Below are positions 10,001 to 16,673 of a DNA stretch of 64,000 nt, piece after piece. Source of the DNA: Puteibacter caeruleilacunae (GTDB lineage: Bacteria > Bacteroidota > Bacteroidia > Bacteroidales > Prolixibacteraceae); the NCBI GenBank assembly GCA_005217565.1, contig SJCO01000016.1:121450-185449 (forward strand), read 5' to 3'. Position 1 is the stretch's first letter. Each line of letters starts with the position of its first letter. Position numbers and translations under genes: made by a program. Below the pieces are notes generated by a model. The model saw only the letters and a program-made list of their open reading frames with translations, ran no database searches and had not been told where the DNA came from.

Positions 10001-10447
10001 TGGTAAGGGCTCCCCATGCTCATCGGTTACTACTCCGGTTACCGACTTTTGTTGCATACCTGCAGTCACCCCATTCATCACTTTATCTTTGTTGCGATGA
10101 ACGATAATATAGTGATCAACTATTTTATAGTTTAATGATGTACCATCAAGTACTTCATCTAAAATATCGGTTACTTTAGCATTTTTAAAATTCACCGATA
10201 CTTTATCAAGATCATTAAGTTCTTCCTTCTGAAAGAAGAAATAAAAATCACTCTGTTCTTCTATCTCCCGAAAAAGCTCAACAATACTATTGTTCTTCAT
10301 CGAAAGATCCAACTTCGCATTCTGAGAATAGGAAGAGGCACTAACAGAGAGGAATCCAATCAATAAAATGGTAATAGTTAGCTTCATTTTTAACAAAAGT
10401 TGTCGCCACGAATGGTATATACCAATCGTATTAGTAAATTTTTTCAT
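7064..10447 (-). CDS. SusC/RagA family TonB-dependent transporter with STN signalling domain
   Basis: A 1127-residue outer-membrane transporter. After a signal peptide (about residues 21-41) come an STN domain (about 44-118), a carboxypeptidase-regulatory-like domain (about 135-220, VTGVVTDEHGEPLPGATV) and a plug (about 225-340, EEVVAVGYGGMKKRDL). A 22-stranded barrel with the SusC ending follows (SGADPEASTSGG near the C-terminus). STN-bearing SusC proteins relay substrate occupancy through FecR to an ECF sigma factor. Both partners lie immediately upstream at 10614-12287. It forms the outer-membrane pore for the SusD protein. No degradative enzyme lies in the same operon. Confidence 0.97.
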   Translation of the reverse strand: MKKFTNTIGIYHSWRQLLLKMKLTITILLIGFLSVSASSYSQNAKLDLSMKNNSIVELFREIEEQSDFYFFFQKEELNDLDKVSVNFKNAKVTDILDEVLDGTSLNYKIVDHYIIVHRNKDKVMNGVTAGMQQKSVTGVVTDEHGEPLPGATVLIKGTSNGTVTKFDGGYRINGVNAKTVLQFSFIGMETKEVIVGSQSVIDVTLSEDAIGIEEVVAVGYGGMKKRDLAGSIGSVKAEQIESKALSNVSEALAGRVAGVQISSNDGRPGGGMNVRIRGMNSINGSSSPLYVVDDIIGVDPSTIDPSEIKSVEILKDASSTAIYGSQGANGVIIITTNKFGKDVRNEINVDYSLGISEVYRTFDMLNGSEYYQMMDAINPWSKYYKNWAEKYKDVEGVNWQDEILELGQKNNVRVSASGNSGKTQYYISGGYNDEKGVVKYTGYDRLNLKMNGQHKFSDKIAVRSSFDFSKQHYYGDGVSGTYGVYLNALKYAPHDPYVDIKESEFGLDDEGKPIKTRINPIVHLQNVQNDRYQYSYRLNGELEYKALKWVKFIFRGAMSSGQSRNENFQSVKTVNGSFYNGTADLRTSKYEGYMNDNLVFLDPKLGENHRLSAMFGFTQQGSESSGFSVRSASFVNDVLGVWGLPSGEDIGNPRVDKSEWTLHSFIGRLSYTFKERLLVTTTFRADGSSKFGAGNKWGHFPSIALGYRLNEVKAIKDLKVFSNLKLRASYGINGSQGIPPYGSLGKYSYENYTFDNAKQTTGVRSSSLENPALKWEKTAQTDIGLEVGLMKGKLNLELDYYHKKTSDLLYKVSMPYTSGYDGFLDNIGELENEGFEFSLNSQNIKKKDFSWHTSFNISFNKNEVKKLNDESTYKIIDSPWDYTKNEFIIRVGDPIGQMYGYVWDGVYGLEDFNYDPLKESYSIKGNVPVYAGTIYPGSVKFKDMNGDGIVDDKDKIVIGESNPDFFGGVSNSFSYKGLKLNIHFTYQYGGNVFNMTRLQLEELGGGGNKLHSTKQYWRLDNQDTTMPAAGLQYQGPSRVVSSRYIEDASYLKLKTVSLAYTIPKKISKKMHMKHLEFSLSGVNLWTLTDYSGADPEASTSGGTMTKGIDNGTYPTARIAIFSVKAKF

Positions 10448-10459
10448 ACATTTGAATGG

Positions 10460-10528
10460 TTTAAATTACTTGTGAGTTTTTTAAATCTTTAACGGTAGAG
10501 ATGCGTCACCATTTCTGCCGTTTTTTTG
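10460..10528 (+). ncRNA. Candidate cis-antisense sRNA opposite the susC leader
   Basis: On the plus strand, within the 166-bp gap between fecR and susC, TACATTTG (10447-10454) matches the -7 consensus. About 40 bp downstream lies a very strong intrinsic terminator (10491-10527). No plus-strand gene is present, so the pair would produce an RNA of about 65-70 nt antisense to the susC 5' leader. Antisense sRNAs at this position are an established repression device of Bacteroides glycan-uptake loci (the DonS type). The -33 region is weak, so the promoter is the least certain part. Confidence 0.45.
10491..10527 (+). terminator. Strong plus-strand intrinsic terminator in the fecR-susC gap
   Basis: AACGGTAGAGATG (10491-10503) pairs along 13 positions, with T-G and G-T wobbles, with CATTTCTGCCGTT (10510-10522) around a CGTCAC loop. 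A run of seven T (10521-10527) follows. The T run and the wobbles favour the plus strand, the direction opposite to susC. On the minus strand the same positions give C-A and A-C mismatches. Confidence 0.75.
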
Positions 10529-10613
10529 TTTTAAATGTTACTCCACGATTAGTGATCTAATCAAAAAACATGGAAAATTTCGTTAGGTGATCTTTTCAAA
10601 TTTTACATAGGCA

Positions 10614-11648
10614 CTATTTTATTGAGATAATTACTTTATCCTGTGCTCCCAACACTCGGGTATATTTTATTTTCAATGGTAACAATACCTCAAAGGCTGC
10701 AATAATCTGATCGAAAGGTTTATTTTTTAGGACTGTTCCCGTAAATTTCATCTCTCCAATAGCCGAATCTGCAAATTGGATATCCACATTATACCAACGC
10801 TCAAGCTTAACCGCTACTTGTGAAAGTTTCTCTTCATCAAAAACAATCTTTCCTTCACGCCATGAGATATAGTTCCTCGTTTTAATAGTGCGAATATTTG
10901 CCTCGTTTGACGTTTCATTTATAGTTATTTGCTCTGAAGGTTTCAAAGTTGCCAATGTTTCTCCTTCCTGGTTATTTACCTTCACTTGACCTTCCAGTAG
11001 TGTTATCTCACTTATATTATCATCGTGATAAGCTACCACATTGAACTGTGTACCCAAAACCTCAACTTCTTTTCCCTTAAACTTTACTTTAAAAGGTTTA
11101 TCCATAGAGGTTACATCGAAGAAAGCCTCTCCTTCCATTGATACCTGTCGTTCTTTCTCTCCAAAGCTGTTATTATAGCGTAATGTAGTTCCTGAATTCA
11201 ACCAAACCTTTGTCCCATCAATTAAAGTCATCTCCGACATTTGTCCTAATGGTACTTTAACCTCGGCATAACCACCCAGTCCATCACTCTTATTCCACCA
11301 ATTAGTAAGTACACCTCCCAAAACAAAAGCCAACACAATAACAGCAGCTAATTGTACAATATTACTAATCATCTTAATCGTTTTGCCTCTCAACCCATTC
11401 GATACATTACCCCATGATCTTTGTCGCGACACCCCGGTAAGCTTCTTTACTTCTGAAAAATCGTCCTTCATATTTTTCAGCGTTCTAAAATTCTTACGAT
11501 GCTGATCATCTTCAAGTAGTTCGGTGAATTCGCTCAACTCCTCTTCCGATATCTCCTCATGCAACCTCGCTGCGGCCAAATCCCAAAATTTATCACTCTC
11601 TTTTTCTGTCATTTTGCTTTTTTCATGAACAGTTTCAACAACTGGCAT
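10614..11648 (-). CDS. FecR family anti-sigma factor
   Basis: A 344-residue inner-membrane protein. A cytoplasmic N-terminal FecR/DUF4880-like helical region comes first (about 20-65, KFWDLAAARLHEEISEEEL). One transmembrane helix (about 94-116), a periplasmic FecR domain (about 128-220, WLNSGTTLRYNNSF) and a C-terminal DUF4974-type domain follow (about 268-340, LSQVAVKLERWYNVDIQF). It would hold the ECF sigma factor at 11739 inactive until the SusC STN domain signals substrate. Translation could start at residue 1 or at the methionine at residue 13. It lies between the sigma and susC genes, as usual. Confidence 0.94.
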   Translation of the reverse strand: MPVVETVHEKSKMTEKESDKFWDLAAARLHEEISEEELSEFTELLEDDQHRKNFRTLKNMKDDFSEVKKLTGVSRQRSWGNVSNGLRGKTIKMISNIVQLAAVIVLAFVLGGVLTNWWNKSDGLGGYAEVKVPLGQMSEMTLIDGTKVWLNSGTTLRYNNSFGEKERQVSMEGEAFFDVTSMDKPFKVKFKGKEVEVLGTQFNVVAYHDDNISEITLLEGQVKVNNQEGETLATLKPSEQITINETSNEANIRTIKTRNYISWREGKIVFDEEKLSQVAVKLERWYNVDIQFADSAIGEMKFTGTVLKNKPFDQIIAAFEVLLPLKIKYTRVLGAQDKVIISIK

Positions 11649-11738
11649 TATACTATACCCTGATCTGATTTAATAACTGAGAGAAACGACTCTCTACATG
11701 AATGACGGAAAAGTGATTCAAGGAGGGTGACAGGAAAG

Positions 11739-12287
11739 TTATTTTTTTTGCAAAAAATAGAATAAATAAAAATCACGAGGCTCAAGAGTCTCCTTTAAAA
11801 ACCTGTAAGCACGGCCTATTTGTGACTTTACAGTATTCTTGGAAATATTTAATTTATCAGCGATTTCCTGGTACGACAATGATTCAAATGCAGCTAATTC
11901 CAGAATTTTTCTCCTTTGCTCCGGTAGCTTTGCTATAGCCTTATATAGCTTCACATAGCGCAATTGTGCATCAAATTCTGTTTCCTCTGCAACCTCAGGA
12001 AACTCTTCAACAATATCGACTAACTCTTGTCTTTTCCGATGATGATCGATAATTAGATTCCGAAGTATGCGAAACAAATATGATTTTAAAGAGATCTTAA
12101 TTTCCAATTTGGACCTATTCTCCCAGAGTTTAATAAAGCAGTCGGAAACAATATTTTCAACCAGCTGATCATCACGAAACGACTGCTTCGCAAATAAACA
12201 CATCTGATGAAAATATCTTATATGAAGCTCATTTAGAGCCTTCATATCCCCATTCTGGATATTCTCCCAAAGTTTTAAATCTTGCAC
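11739..12287 (-). CDS. ECF-type RNA polymerase sigma-70 factor
   Basis: I place the start at GTG 12287, giving 182 residues, the usual length for Bacteroidota ECF factors (Q-D-L-K-L-W-E-N-I-Q onward). The frame is open further upstream to an ATG at 12437. However, a TACTTTTG promoter box at 12313-12320 lies inside that extension, and its sequence (FYFLAVYYFCNSKPKPQ) looks untranslated. Region 2 is seen in MCLFAKQSFRDDQLVENIVSD and region 4 in LAAFESLSYQEIADKLNISKN with the HTH. It should drive susC/susD transcription under FecR control. Confidence 0.9.
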   Translation of the reverse strand: MQDLKLWENIQNGDMKALNELHIRYFHQMCLFAKQSFRDDQLVENIVSDCFIKLWENRSKLEIKISLKSYLFRILRNLIIDHHRKRQELVDIVEEFPEVAEETEFDAQLRYVKLYKAIAKLPEQRRKILELAAFESLSYQEIADKLNISKNTVKSQIGRAYRFLKETLEPRDFYLFYFLQKK

Positions 12288-12312
12288 TGGTTGTGGTTTA
12301 GGTTTAGAGTTA

Positions 12313-12343
12313 CAAAAGTAATATACTGCCAAGAAATAAAAAA
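12313..12343 (-). promoter_or_regulatory. Promoter of the ECF sigma gene
   Basis: On the minus strand TACTTTTG (12313-12320) matches TAnnTTTG, with a weak TTTT at the -33 position (12340-12343) 19 nt upstream. The resulting start point near 12306 is downstream of all ATG candidates of the long frame, which supports the GTG start at 12287. Confidence 0.5.
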
Positions 12344-12407
12344 TTCCCCTCTGTATTTTGAACACAAACATCCGTGATTTGTATACAACTCCCCTACTTG
12401 TACTCCC

Positions 12408-12415
12408 TAAATTTG
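12408..12415 (+). promoter_or_regulatory. -7 box for the membrane-protein gene
   Basis: TAAATTTG is a perfect TAnnTTTG match 27 bp before the ATG at 12443. No correctly spaced -33 box is visible. Together with the leftward sigma promoter this makes 12288-12442 a divergent promoter region. Confidence 0.45.
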
Positions 12416-12442
12416 CACAAGAATCAAAAACACACAATTGCT

Positions 12443-12943
12443 ATGGAGTTTTACAATCACACATCGAATTGGGTAAAAGGAGAAATGTTTGAGGCACTTT
12501 TTATTGGTGTATTTGGCCTTCTGGTTATGATGGCAGCCGTCCTATTTTGGAAGATCGGAAGTACACCAAATGCAAAAGCTTTATTGATACCTCTAATGGT
12601 GGTAGGATTAGTGTGTGCCAGTAATGGAGTGAGTATGTATTTTTCCAATCAAAAGAGATTGGTTGAGTACAAACAAAGCTATCAGCAAGCACCTGAAACT
12701 TTTGTAAAACAAGAAAAGGAACGCGTTGAAGGATTTATGTATATGTATAAGGCCACCAATATAATGGTAACGGTATTCATGCTACTTAGCATCGGGGCCA
12801 TATGGTTTTTCAAAAATCACCATATCCAGGCAATAGCGATTGCATTAATGCTATTTGCTCTATCAGGTATGGTTATCGACTACTTTTCAAAGGAGCGAGC
12901 ATTAGAATATCATAGTCGAATAACAACAGAATTGAACCACTAA
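12443..12943 (+). CDS. Uncharacterised four-helix membrane protein
   Basis: A 166-residue protein that I do not recognise. ATG at 12443 is chosen because it lies just behind a TAAATTTG promoter box; the open frame continues upstream to 12374 across that box. Four hydrophobic segments are visible at about residues 18-36, 45-66, 104-123 and 128-147. A charged loop of about 30 residues (about 68-98, rich in K, E and Q) separates helices 2 and 3, giving two hairpin-like pairs. It diverges from the ECF sigma gene and converges with an AraC gene. No catalytic motif is visible. Confidence 0.72.
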   Translation: MEFYNHTSNWVKGEMFEALFIGVFGLLVMMAAVLFWKIGSTPNAKALLIPLMVVGLVCASNGVSMYFSNQKRLVEYKQSYQQAPETFVKQEKERVEGFMYMYKATNIMVTVFMLLSIGAIWFFKNHHIQAIAIALMLFALSGMVIDYFSKERALEYHSRITTELNH

Positions 12944-12962
12944 ATCCTTGCGTTTTATGGGG

Positions 12963-13080
12963 ACCACATTCGAACCACATTCGAGACACATTAATACCAA
13001 ATTGCGAAATCACTGCGAAAGCCCTGAGGATTTGGCGGTATTTTGGCCGAATTTGGCCAGAATGTGTCTCGAATGTGGTT
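12963..13080. repeat. Long inverted repeat between convergent genes
   Basis: AACCACATTCGAGACACATT (12973-12992) is perfectly repeated in inverse orientation at 13061-13080, 68 nt apart. Just inside, AATACC (12993-12998) can pair with GGTATT (13037-13042). The left arm is preceded by an extra direct copy of ACCACATTCG (12963-12972 and 12974-12983). The element fills the gap between two converging genes. It could be a bidirectional terminator, a palindromic intergenic repeat of REP/MITE type, or both. No target-site duplication is obvious. Confidence 0.85.
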
Positions 13081-13089
13081 ATAAAACCA

Positions 13090-13941
13090 TCAGCAGCAAA
13101 TCTGTCCGCTAAGTTTAAATTCTTTTACAGTCATGCCATAAACTTTCTTGAACGAACGGGCAAGATGACTGCTATCGGTGAAGTTCAACTGCCAGGCTAT
13201 CTCTTTCATTGTAAGATCGGTGTGCAAAACTTTGGTCTCTACAATCCGTAGCTTCGACTTAAGGATGTAATCGGCCAGACTAACACCTGCCTGCTTTTTA
13301 AAGTACTCTGAGAAATACGATTTAGCTATTCCGAACTGCTCTGCTAACAATGGGATCCGCAGTTTCTCTTGATCAATGATATGGGTGTTTATGTAGCGTA
13401 GAATCTCTCCAAACCTATTGTCAATCTCATTGGCTTGGTCAACATACTTCTTCTCAATACTTCGCGCCAAAATGTTCAAAATCGATGCTAGTGCTCCAGA
13501 AATAATCGATTCAGAATAACTATCCGAGGCGGTATATTCCTGATATATTGATTGAATGTTGTTAATGATAAATGCACGTTCTCTTTCTGAAGAGATAATA
13601 TCGCCAGGCACCTTATTGTAGTTGGCCAGGATATACGCAATCTTATCAAACCAAGCATTGTAATCAGTCAACCGGTCGGACTTTAAAAAGTAATGATCAG
13701 TAAAACGGATAAAATAAAACTTCGAAGGTTGATCAATCTTAAATCCATGACAATCTAAAGGAGGAAGTAAGAAAATATTCCCCTCGTGATAGTCGAACTC
13801 ATGCTGATTAATACACTGCTTTCCAGATCCTTTTTCCACATACACAATCTCAAAGAAATTGTTCTTATACGGTCTCTTTTCCCAAACATCAAGCTCCTCA
13901 ATATGGATCTCAAAAATCTTATTTAACGTTGCTACATGCAT
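13090..13941 (-). CDS. AraC family transcriptional regulator
   Basis: A 283-residue cytoplasmic regulator. The N-terminal half is a cupin-type sensor domain (about 20-100, [13 protein letters not shown], then [10 protein letters not shown]). The C-terminal 100 residues hold the paired AraC helix-turn-helices ([22 protein letters not shown], then [24 protein letters not shown]). It is divergent from the dehydrogenase gene at 14221, a usual regulator-target arrangement. The intervening 279 bp carry a three-site direct-repeat operator that recurs before the nitroreductase gene at 19128. It is therefore the best candidate regulator of both; this is inferred from the DNA. Confidence 0.93.
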   Translation of the reverse strand: MHVATLNKIFEIHIEELDVWEKRPYKNNFFEIVYVEKGSGKQCINQHEFDYHEGNIFLLPPLDCHGFKIDQPSKFYFIRFTDHYFLKSDRLTDYNAWFDKIAYILANYNKVPGDIISSERERAFIINNIQSIYQEYTASDSYSESIISGALASILNILARSIEKKYVDQANEIDNRFGEILRYINTHIIDQEKLRIPLLAEQFGIAKSYFSEYFKKQAGVSLADYILKSKLRIVETKVLHTDLTMKEIAWQLNFTDSSHLARSFKKVYGMTVKEFKLSGQICC

Positions 13942-13966
13942 TGTATCAATATCGGTTAGTTTGATA

Positions 13967-13974
13967 CAAATATA
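13967..13974 (-). promoter_or_regulatory. -7 box of the araC-type gene
   Basis: TATATTTG on the minus strand fits TAnnTTTG and would start transcription about 20 nt before the ATG at 13941. GATACAA between box and start codon resembles the operator half-sites further upstream. Confidence 0.5.
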
Positions 13975-14015
13975 ACTTTTAAAGACTCTAAACTATCAAA
14001 AACAGTAGATTTTCA

Positions 14016-14090
14016 CACAACTTCCCAATAATCGTACAATTTTATCCCATTTCCCTACATTGTCGTTGATGCTCAGCAAGAGTAGCTTTG
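14016..14090 (+). promoter_or_regulatory. Promoter with three-site operator for the dehydrogenase gene
   Basis: The -7 box is TAGCTTTG (14083-14090), with ATTG at 14059-14062 as a possible -33 box. Upstream lie three roughly one-turn-pair-spaced half-sites: CACAACTTCCCA (ACAA at 14017), ATAATCGTACAATTTTATCCCA (split as ATAATCGTACAA at 14028-14039, ACAA at 14036) and CCCTACATTG (ACA at 14057). Relative to the -7 box these lie at 66, 47 and 26 bp. The same layout is found before the nitroreductase gene. Confidence 0.6.
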
Positions 14091-14220
14091 TAACAAACTG
14101 TTATTCAAAAGGCACACACTAAATACACTTCAAATATTGATCGTATAAAAACACCTGTATTACGATTTAGGTGTGAACAGAAATAATCAGAAAATCGTTT
14201 AATCTAAAATTTAAAGAAAT

Positions 14221-15234
14221 ATGAAAGCAATTGGATATAATCAAACCGGCCCCATTACTGCCGAAAATGCATTAATAGCATTTGATACAGATACTCCTGA
14301 AGTGGGTCCTCACGATCTTTTAGTAGAGGTGTTGGGTATCTCTGTTAATCCGGTAGATGTAAAGGTACGCACAAGGATGGAACCTGAAAAAGGGACAAAA
14401 ATTATTGGATACGATGCTGCAGGTATTGTGCGACAAGTAGGTAGTAAGGTCAGTAGGTTTAAGGTTGGTGATGAGGTGTTTTATGCTGGCGATATAACGC
14501 GACCAGGAACGAATGCTCAATTTCAGGCTGTTGACGAACGCATTGTTGGTAAAAAGCCATCGTCGCTCGATTTTCCTGAGGCAGCAGGTTTCCCACTGAC
14601 TTCAATCACTGCATGGGAGATGCTATTCGATTCATTTGCGTTGAATGAAGGCGACGGAACAGGTGAGAGTCTGCTTATTATTGGTGGAGCAGGTGGTGTT
14701 GGATCAATCCTTATTCAACTGGCTAAAAAGCTAACTGACCTGACAGTGGTTGCAACAGCATCGCGACCTGAGACTGCTGCATGGGTGAAAAAGATGGGAG
14801 CGGATCATGTAATCAACCACCGCCAGTCGCTTGTTGACCAAATGAAGGAGCTGAATCTAACACCTCGTTATGTTGCTTCGTTAAATGCTACTGATCAGCA
14901 TTTCCCTGGCATCATAGAGCTTATCAAACCACGAGGACATATTGCATTGATAGATGATCCTCAGTCGCTCGATATCAACTCCATTAAGCCCAAAGCACTG
15001 TCGTTTAGCTGGGAGTTTATGTTCACGCGCTCCATGTTTCAAACTGATGACATTGAGAAGCAACATGAACTACTAAACAGGGTATCAACACTTATCGACG
15101 ATGGTACGTTAATCTCAACTGTCACCAATAATCTGGGAAGCATGAGTGTGGAGAATCTCATTCGCGCACATACCGAACAAGAAAGTGGTCGCGTAATCGG
15201 CAAGAATGTTCTAAGTGGAATTGCAACTGAGTAA
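14221..15234 (+). CDS. Zinc-type alcohol dehydrogenase-like / quinone oxidoreductase family protein
   Basis: A 337-residue cytoplasmic NAD(P)H-dependent oxidoreductase of the medium-chain family. An N-terminal GroES-like domain (about 1-125; [39 protein letters not shown]) precedes a Rossmann cofactor domain with GGAGGVGS (about residues 157-164). The zinc ligands of true alcohol dehydrogenases are not evident, as is usual for the zinc-binding dehydrogenase subfamily TIGR02817. It probably reduces quinones or enones. It is divergent from the AraC gene and has a well-formed operator and promoter with a leader of about 120 nt. Confidence 0.9.
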   Translation: MKAIGYNQTGPITAENALIAFDTDTPEVGPHDLLVEVLGISVNPVDVKVRTRMEPEKGTKIIGYDAAGIVRQVGSKVSRFKVGDEVFYAGDITRPGTNAQFQAVDERIVGKKPSSLDFPEAAGFPLTSITAWEMLFDSFALNEGDGTGESLLIIGGAGGVGSILIQLAKKLTDLTVVATASRPETAAWVKKMGADHVINHRQSLVDQMKELNLTPRYVASLNATDQHFPGIIELIKPRGHIALIDDPQSLDINSIKPKALSFSWEFMFTRSMFQTDDIEKQHELLNRVSTLIDDGTLISTVTNNLGSMSVENLIRAHTEQESGRVIGKNVLSGIATE

Positions 15235-15298
15235 TCGCTAAAAATACATCACTCAACAAGATTTATTATTTTTACACCACAATTACAGATTGGCAACT

Positions 15299-15315
15299 GA
15301 CTACAAATTGTAGTC
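15299..15315. promoter_or_regulatory. 17-bp palindrome ahead of the ABC ATPase gene
   Basis: GACTACAA (15299-15306) and TTGTAGTC (15308-15315) form a perfect inverted repeat with one central base, 41 bp before the ATG at 15356. TTACGTAA, another palindrome, lies about 12 bp further. The geometry fits a dimeric repressor operator; a TetR- or GntR-like factor is possible. A short RNA hairpin is the alternative. Confidence 0.5.
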
Positions 15316-15355
15316 GGTCCGATCTGTTACGTAATAGAATAAATTCTTGATTTAA

Positions 15356-16606
15356 ATGCAACAACATACACATTGGGCAATATACGGTTCTGGTCTTTCC
15401 ATGGAATCGCCTTTCATTAAAAAGCTACTTAGAGGCAATGCGCCTGAACCATTTCTTCTTCTTGAAGGGAAAAAAGGTGTCTTGTTTTCAAATCACACGC
15501 TGAATCGCTTTATCAAAGAAGAGGCCATTCACGATGATTACACCCTTACAGAGGGAGAGCATCGAAGTATTAGAACCTTCTCTAGTGGAGAACAGAAAAA
15601 GGCTCTACTGAATCACCTTCTATCAAAGAATCCTGATTTCCTGATACTAGACAACGCATTCGACATACTGGATAAAGCGTCACAAAAGCTTTTAAAAGGA
15701 CGCCTGACTGAACTCTCGCAGCAAATGCCTATTATCCAAATATTCAGAAGAAAAGAGAACGTTCTACCGTTCGTCGATAAGATTGTTCGTTTTGAGGATG
15801 ACAAAATAATATTCACAGGAACAACAAATGAATACCAGGCTTTGTATCAGCAAACCAAATCATTTTCTTTGAATGGTAATATTCCTCCTGCACTGGTGGA
15901 TTTCGATCCAATGGATGATCCTTTGATTGCGTTTAAAAATGTAACCGTAAGTTACGACGACAGGTGTATTCTGAATAACATTAACTGGGAGATTAATCAG
16001 GGCGATTTCTGGCAATTGATGGGGCCTAATGGCTCTGGTAAGACTACCCTTCTGACCATGATTACCGGAGATAATCCGAAGGCTTATGGGAAAGATATAA
16101 CGCTGTTTGGGAAGAAGAAAGGATCCGGTGAAAGTGTGTGGGATATCAAGAAAAAGATTGGCTATGTAACTCCTGCCATGACTACTTTATTTAGGGGCAG
16201 ACATACTGTTGAAAGTATGGTTATATCAGGATTGCATGATTCCATTGGGTTGTACAATAAACCGTCGTTTATGGAAAGGGATTTGGCAGCTAAATGGATC
16301 GAATTGATTGGCATGACCGACATTAAGGATAAGTGGTTTTCACATCTTTCAGAAGGACAACAGTGCATGGTGTTAATTGCTCGATCAATGATTAAGCATC
16401 CGCCACTATTGATCCTTGATGAACCAACACATGGTCTAGACGATTACTTTGTTTCTATATTGATTGAGCTGGTCAATAAAATAGCAGCAGAGAGTCGCAC
16501 CACCATCATCTACGTCTCCCATAAAGATGAAAAAGGTCTGGAACCGGAGATAACATTCGAATTGATCCCTGATAAGAGTGGTTCAACAGGTAGAATAAAA
16601 CAGTAA
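15356..16606 (+). CDS. ModF-like tandem ABC ATPase
   Basis: A 416-residue soluble protein with two ABC ATPase modules. The first (about 1-165) is reduced: it has no clear Walker A but keeps FSSGEQKKALL as signature and FLILDNAFDILD as Walker B. The second is complete, with GPNGSGKTT (about 223-231), LSEGQQ (about 331) and LLILDEPTHGLDD (about 351-363). This resembles E. coli ModF/PhrA, a soluble ABC protein of unclear function next to molybdate uptake genes, though it is shorter than ModF. No permease or molybdate gene is nearby. The gene stands alone, with a palindrome upstream and a bidirectional terminator downstream. Confidence 0.85.
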   Translation: MQQHTHWAIYGSGLSMESPFIKKLLRGNAPEPFLLLEGKKGVLFSNHTLNRFIKEEAIHDDYTLTEGEHRSIRTFSSGEQKKALLNHLLSKNPDFLILDNAFDILDKASQKLLKGRLTELSQQMPIIQIFRRKENVLPFVDKIVRFEDDKIIFTGTTNEYQALYQQTKSFSLNGNIPPALVDFDPMDDPLIAFKNVTVSYDDRCILNNINWEINQGDFWQLMGPNGSGKTTLLTMITGDNPKAYGKDITLFGKKKGSGESVWDIKKKIGYVTPAMTTLFRGRHTVESMVISGLHDSIGLYNKPSFMERDLAAKWIELIGMTDIKDKWFSHLSEGQQCMVLIARSMIKHPPLLILDEPTHGLDDYFVSILIELVNKIAAESRTTIIYVSHKDEKGLEPEITFELIPDKSGSTGRIKQ

Positions 16607-16619
16607 AATTTCAGCTATA

Positions 16620-16656
16620 AAAAAGGGAGTTGATTTTTAAGTTCAACTCCCTTTTT
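16620..16656. terminator. Bidirectional intrinsic terminator
   Basis: AAAAAGGGAGTTGA (16620-16633) pairs perfectly with TCAACTCCCTTTTT (16643-16656) around a 9-nt loop. A/T tracts on both sides serve the rightward ABC ATPase gene and the leftward beta-helix gene, which converge here. Confidence 0.92.
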
Positions 16657-16673
16657 CTTATGCTTGTAGCTGT

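Noticed and set aside
12374..12442. N-terminal extension of the 12443 membrane-protein gene
   Set aside because: The TAAATTTG promoter box at 12408-12415 lies inside it and the peptide is not hydrophobic in the pattern of the rest.
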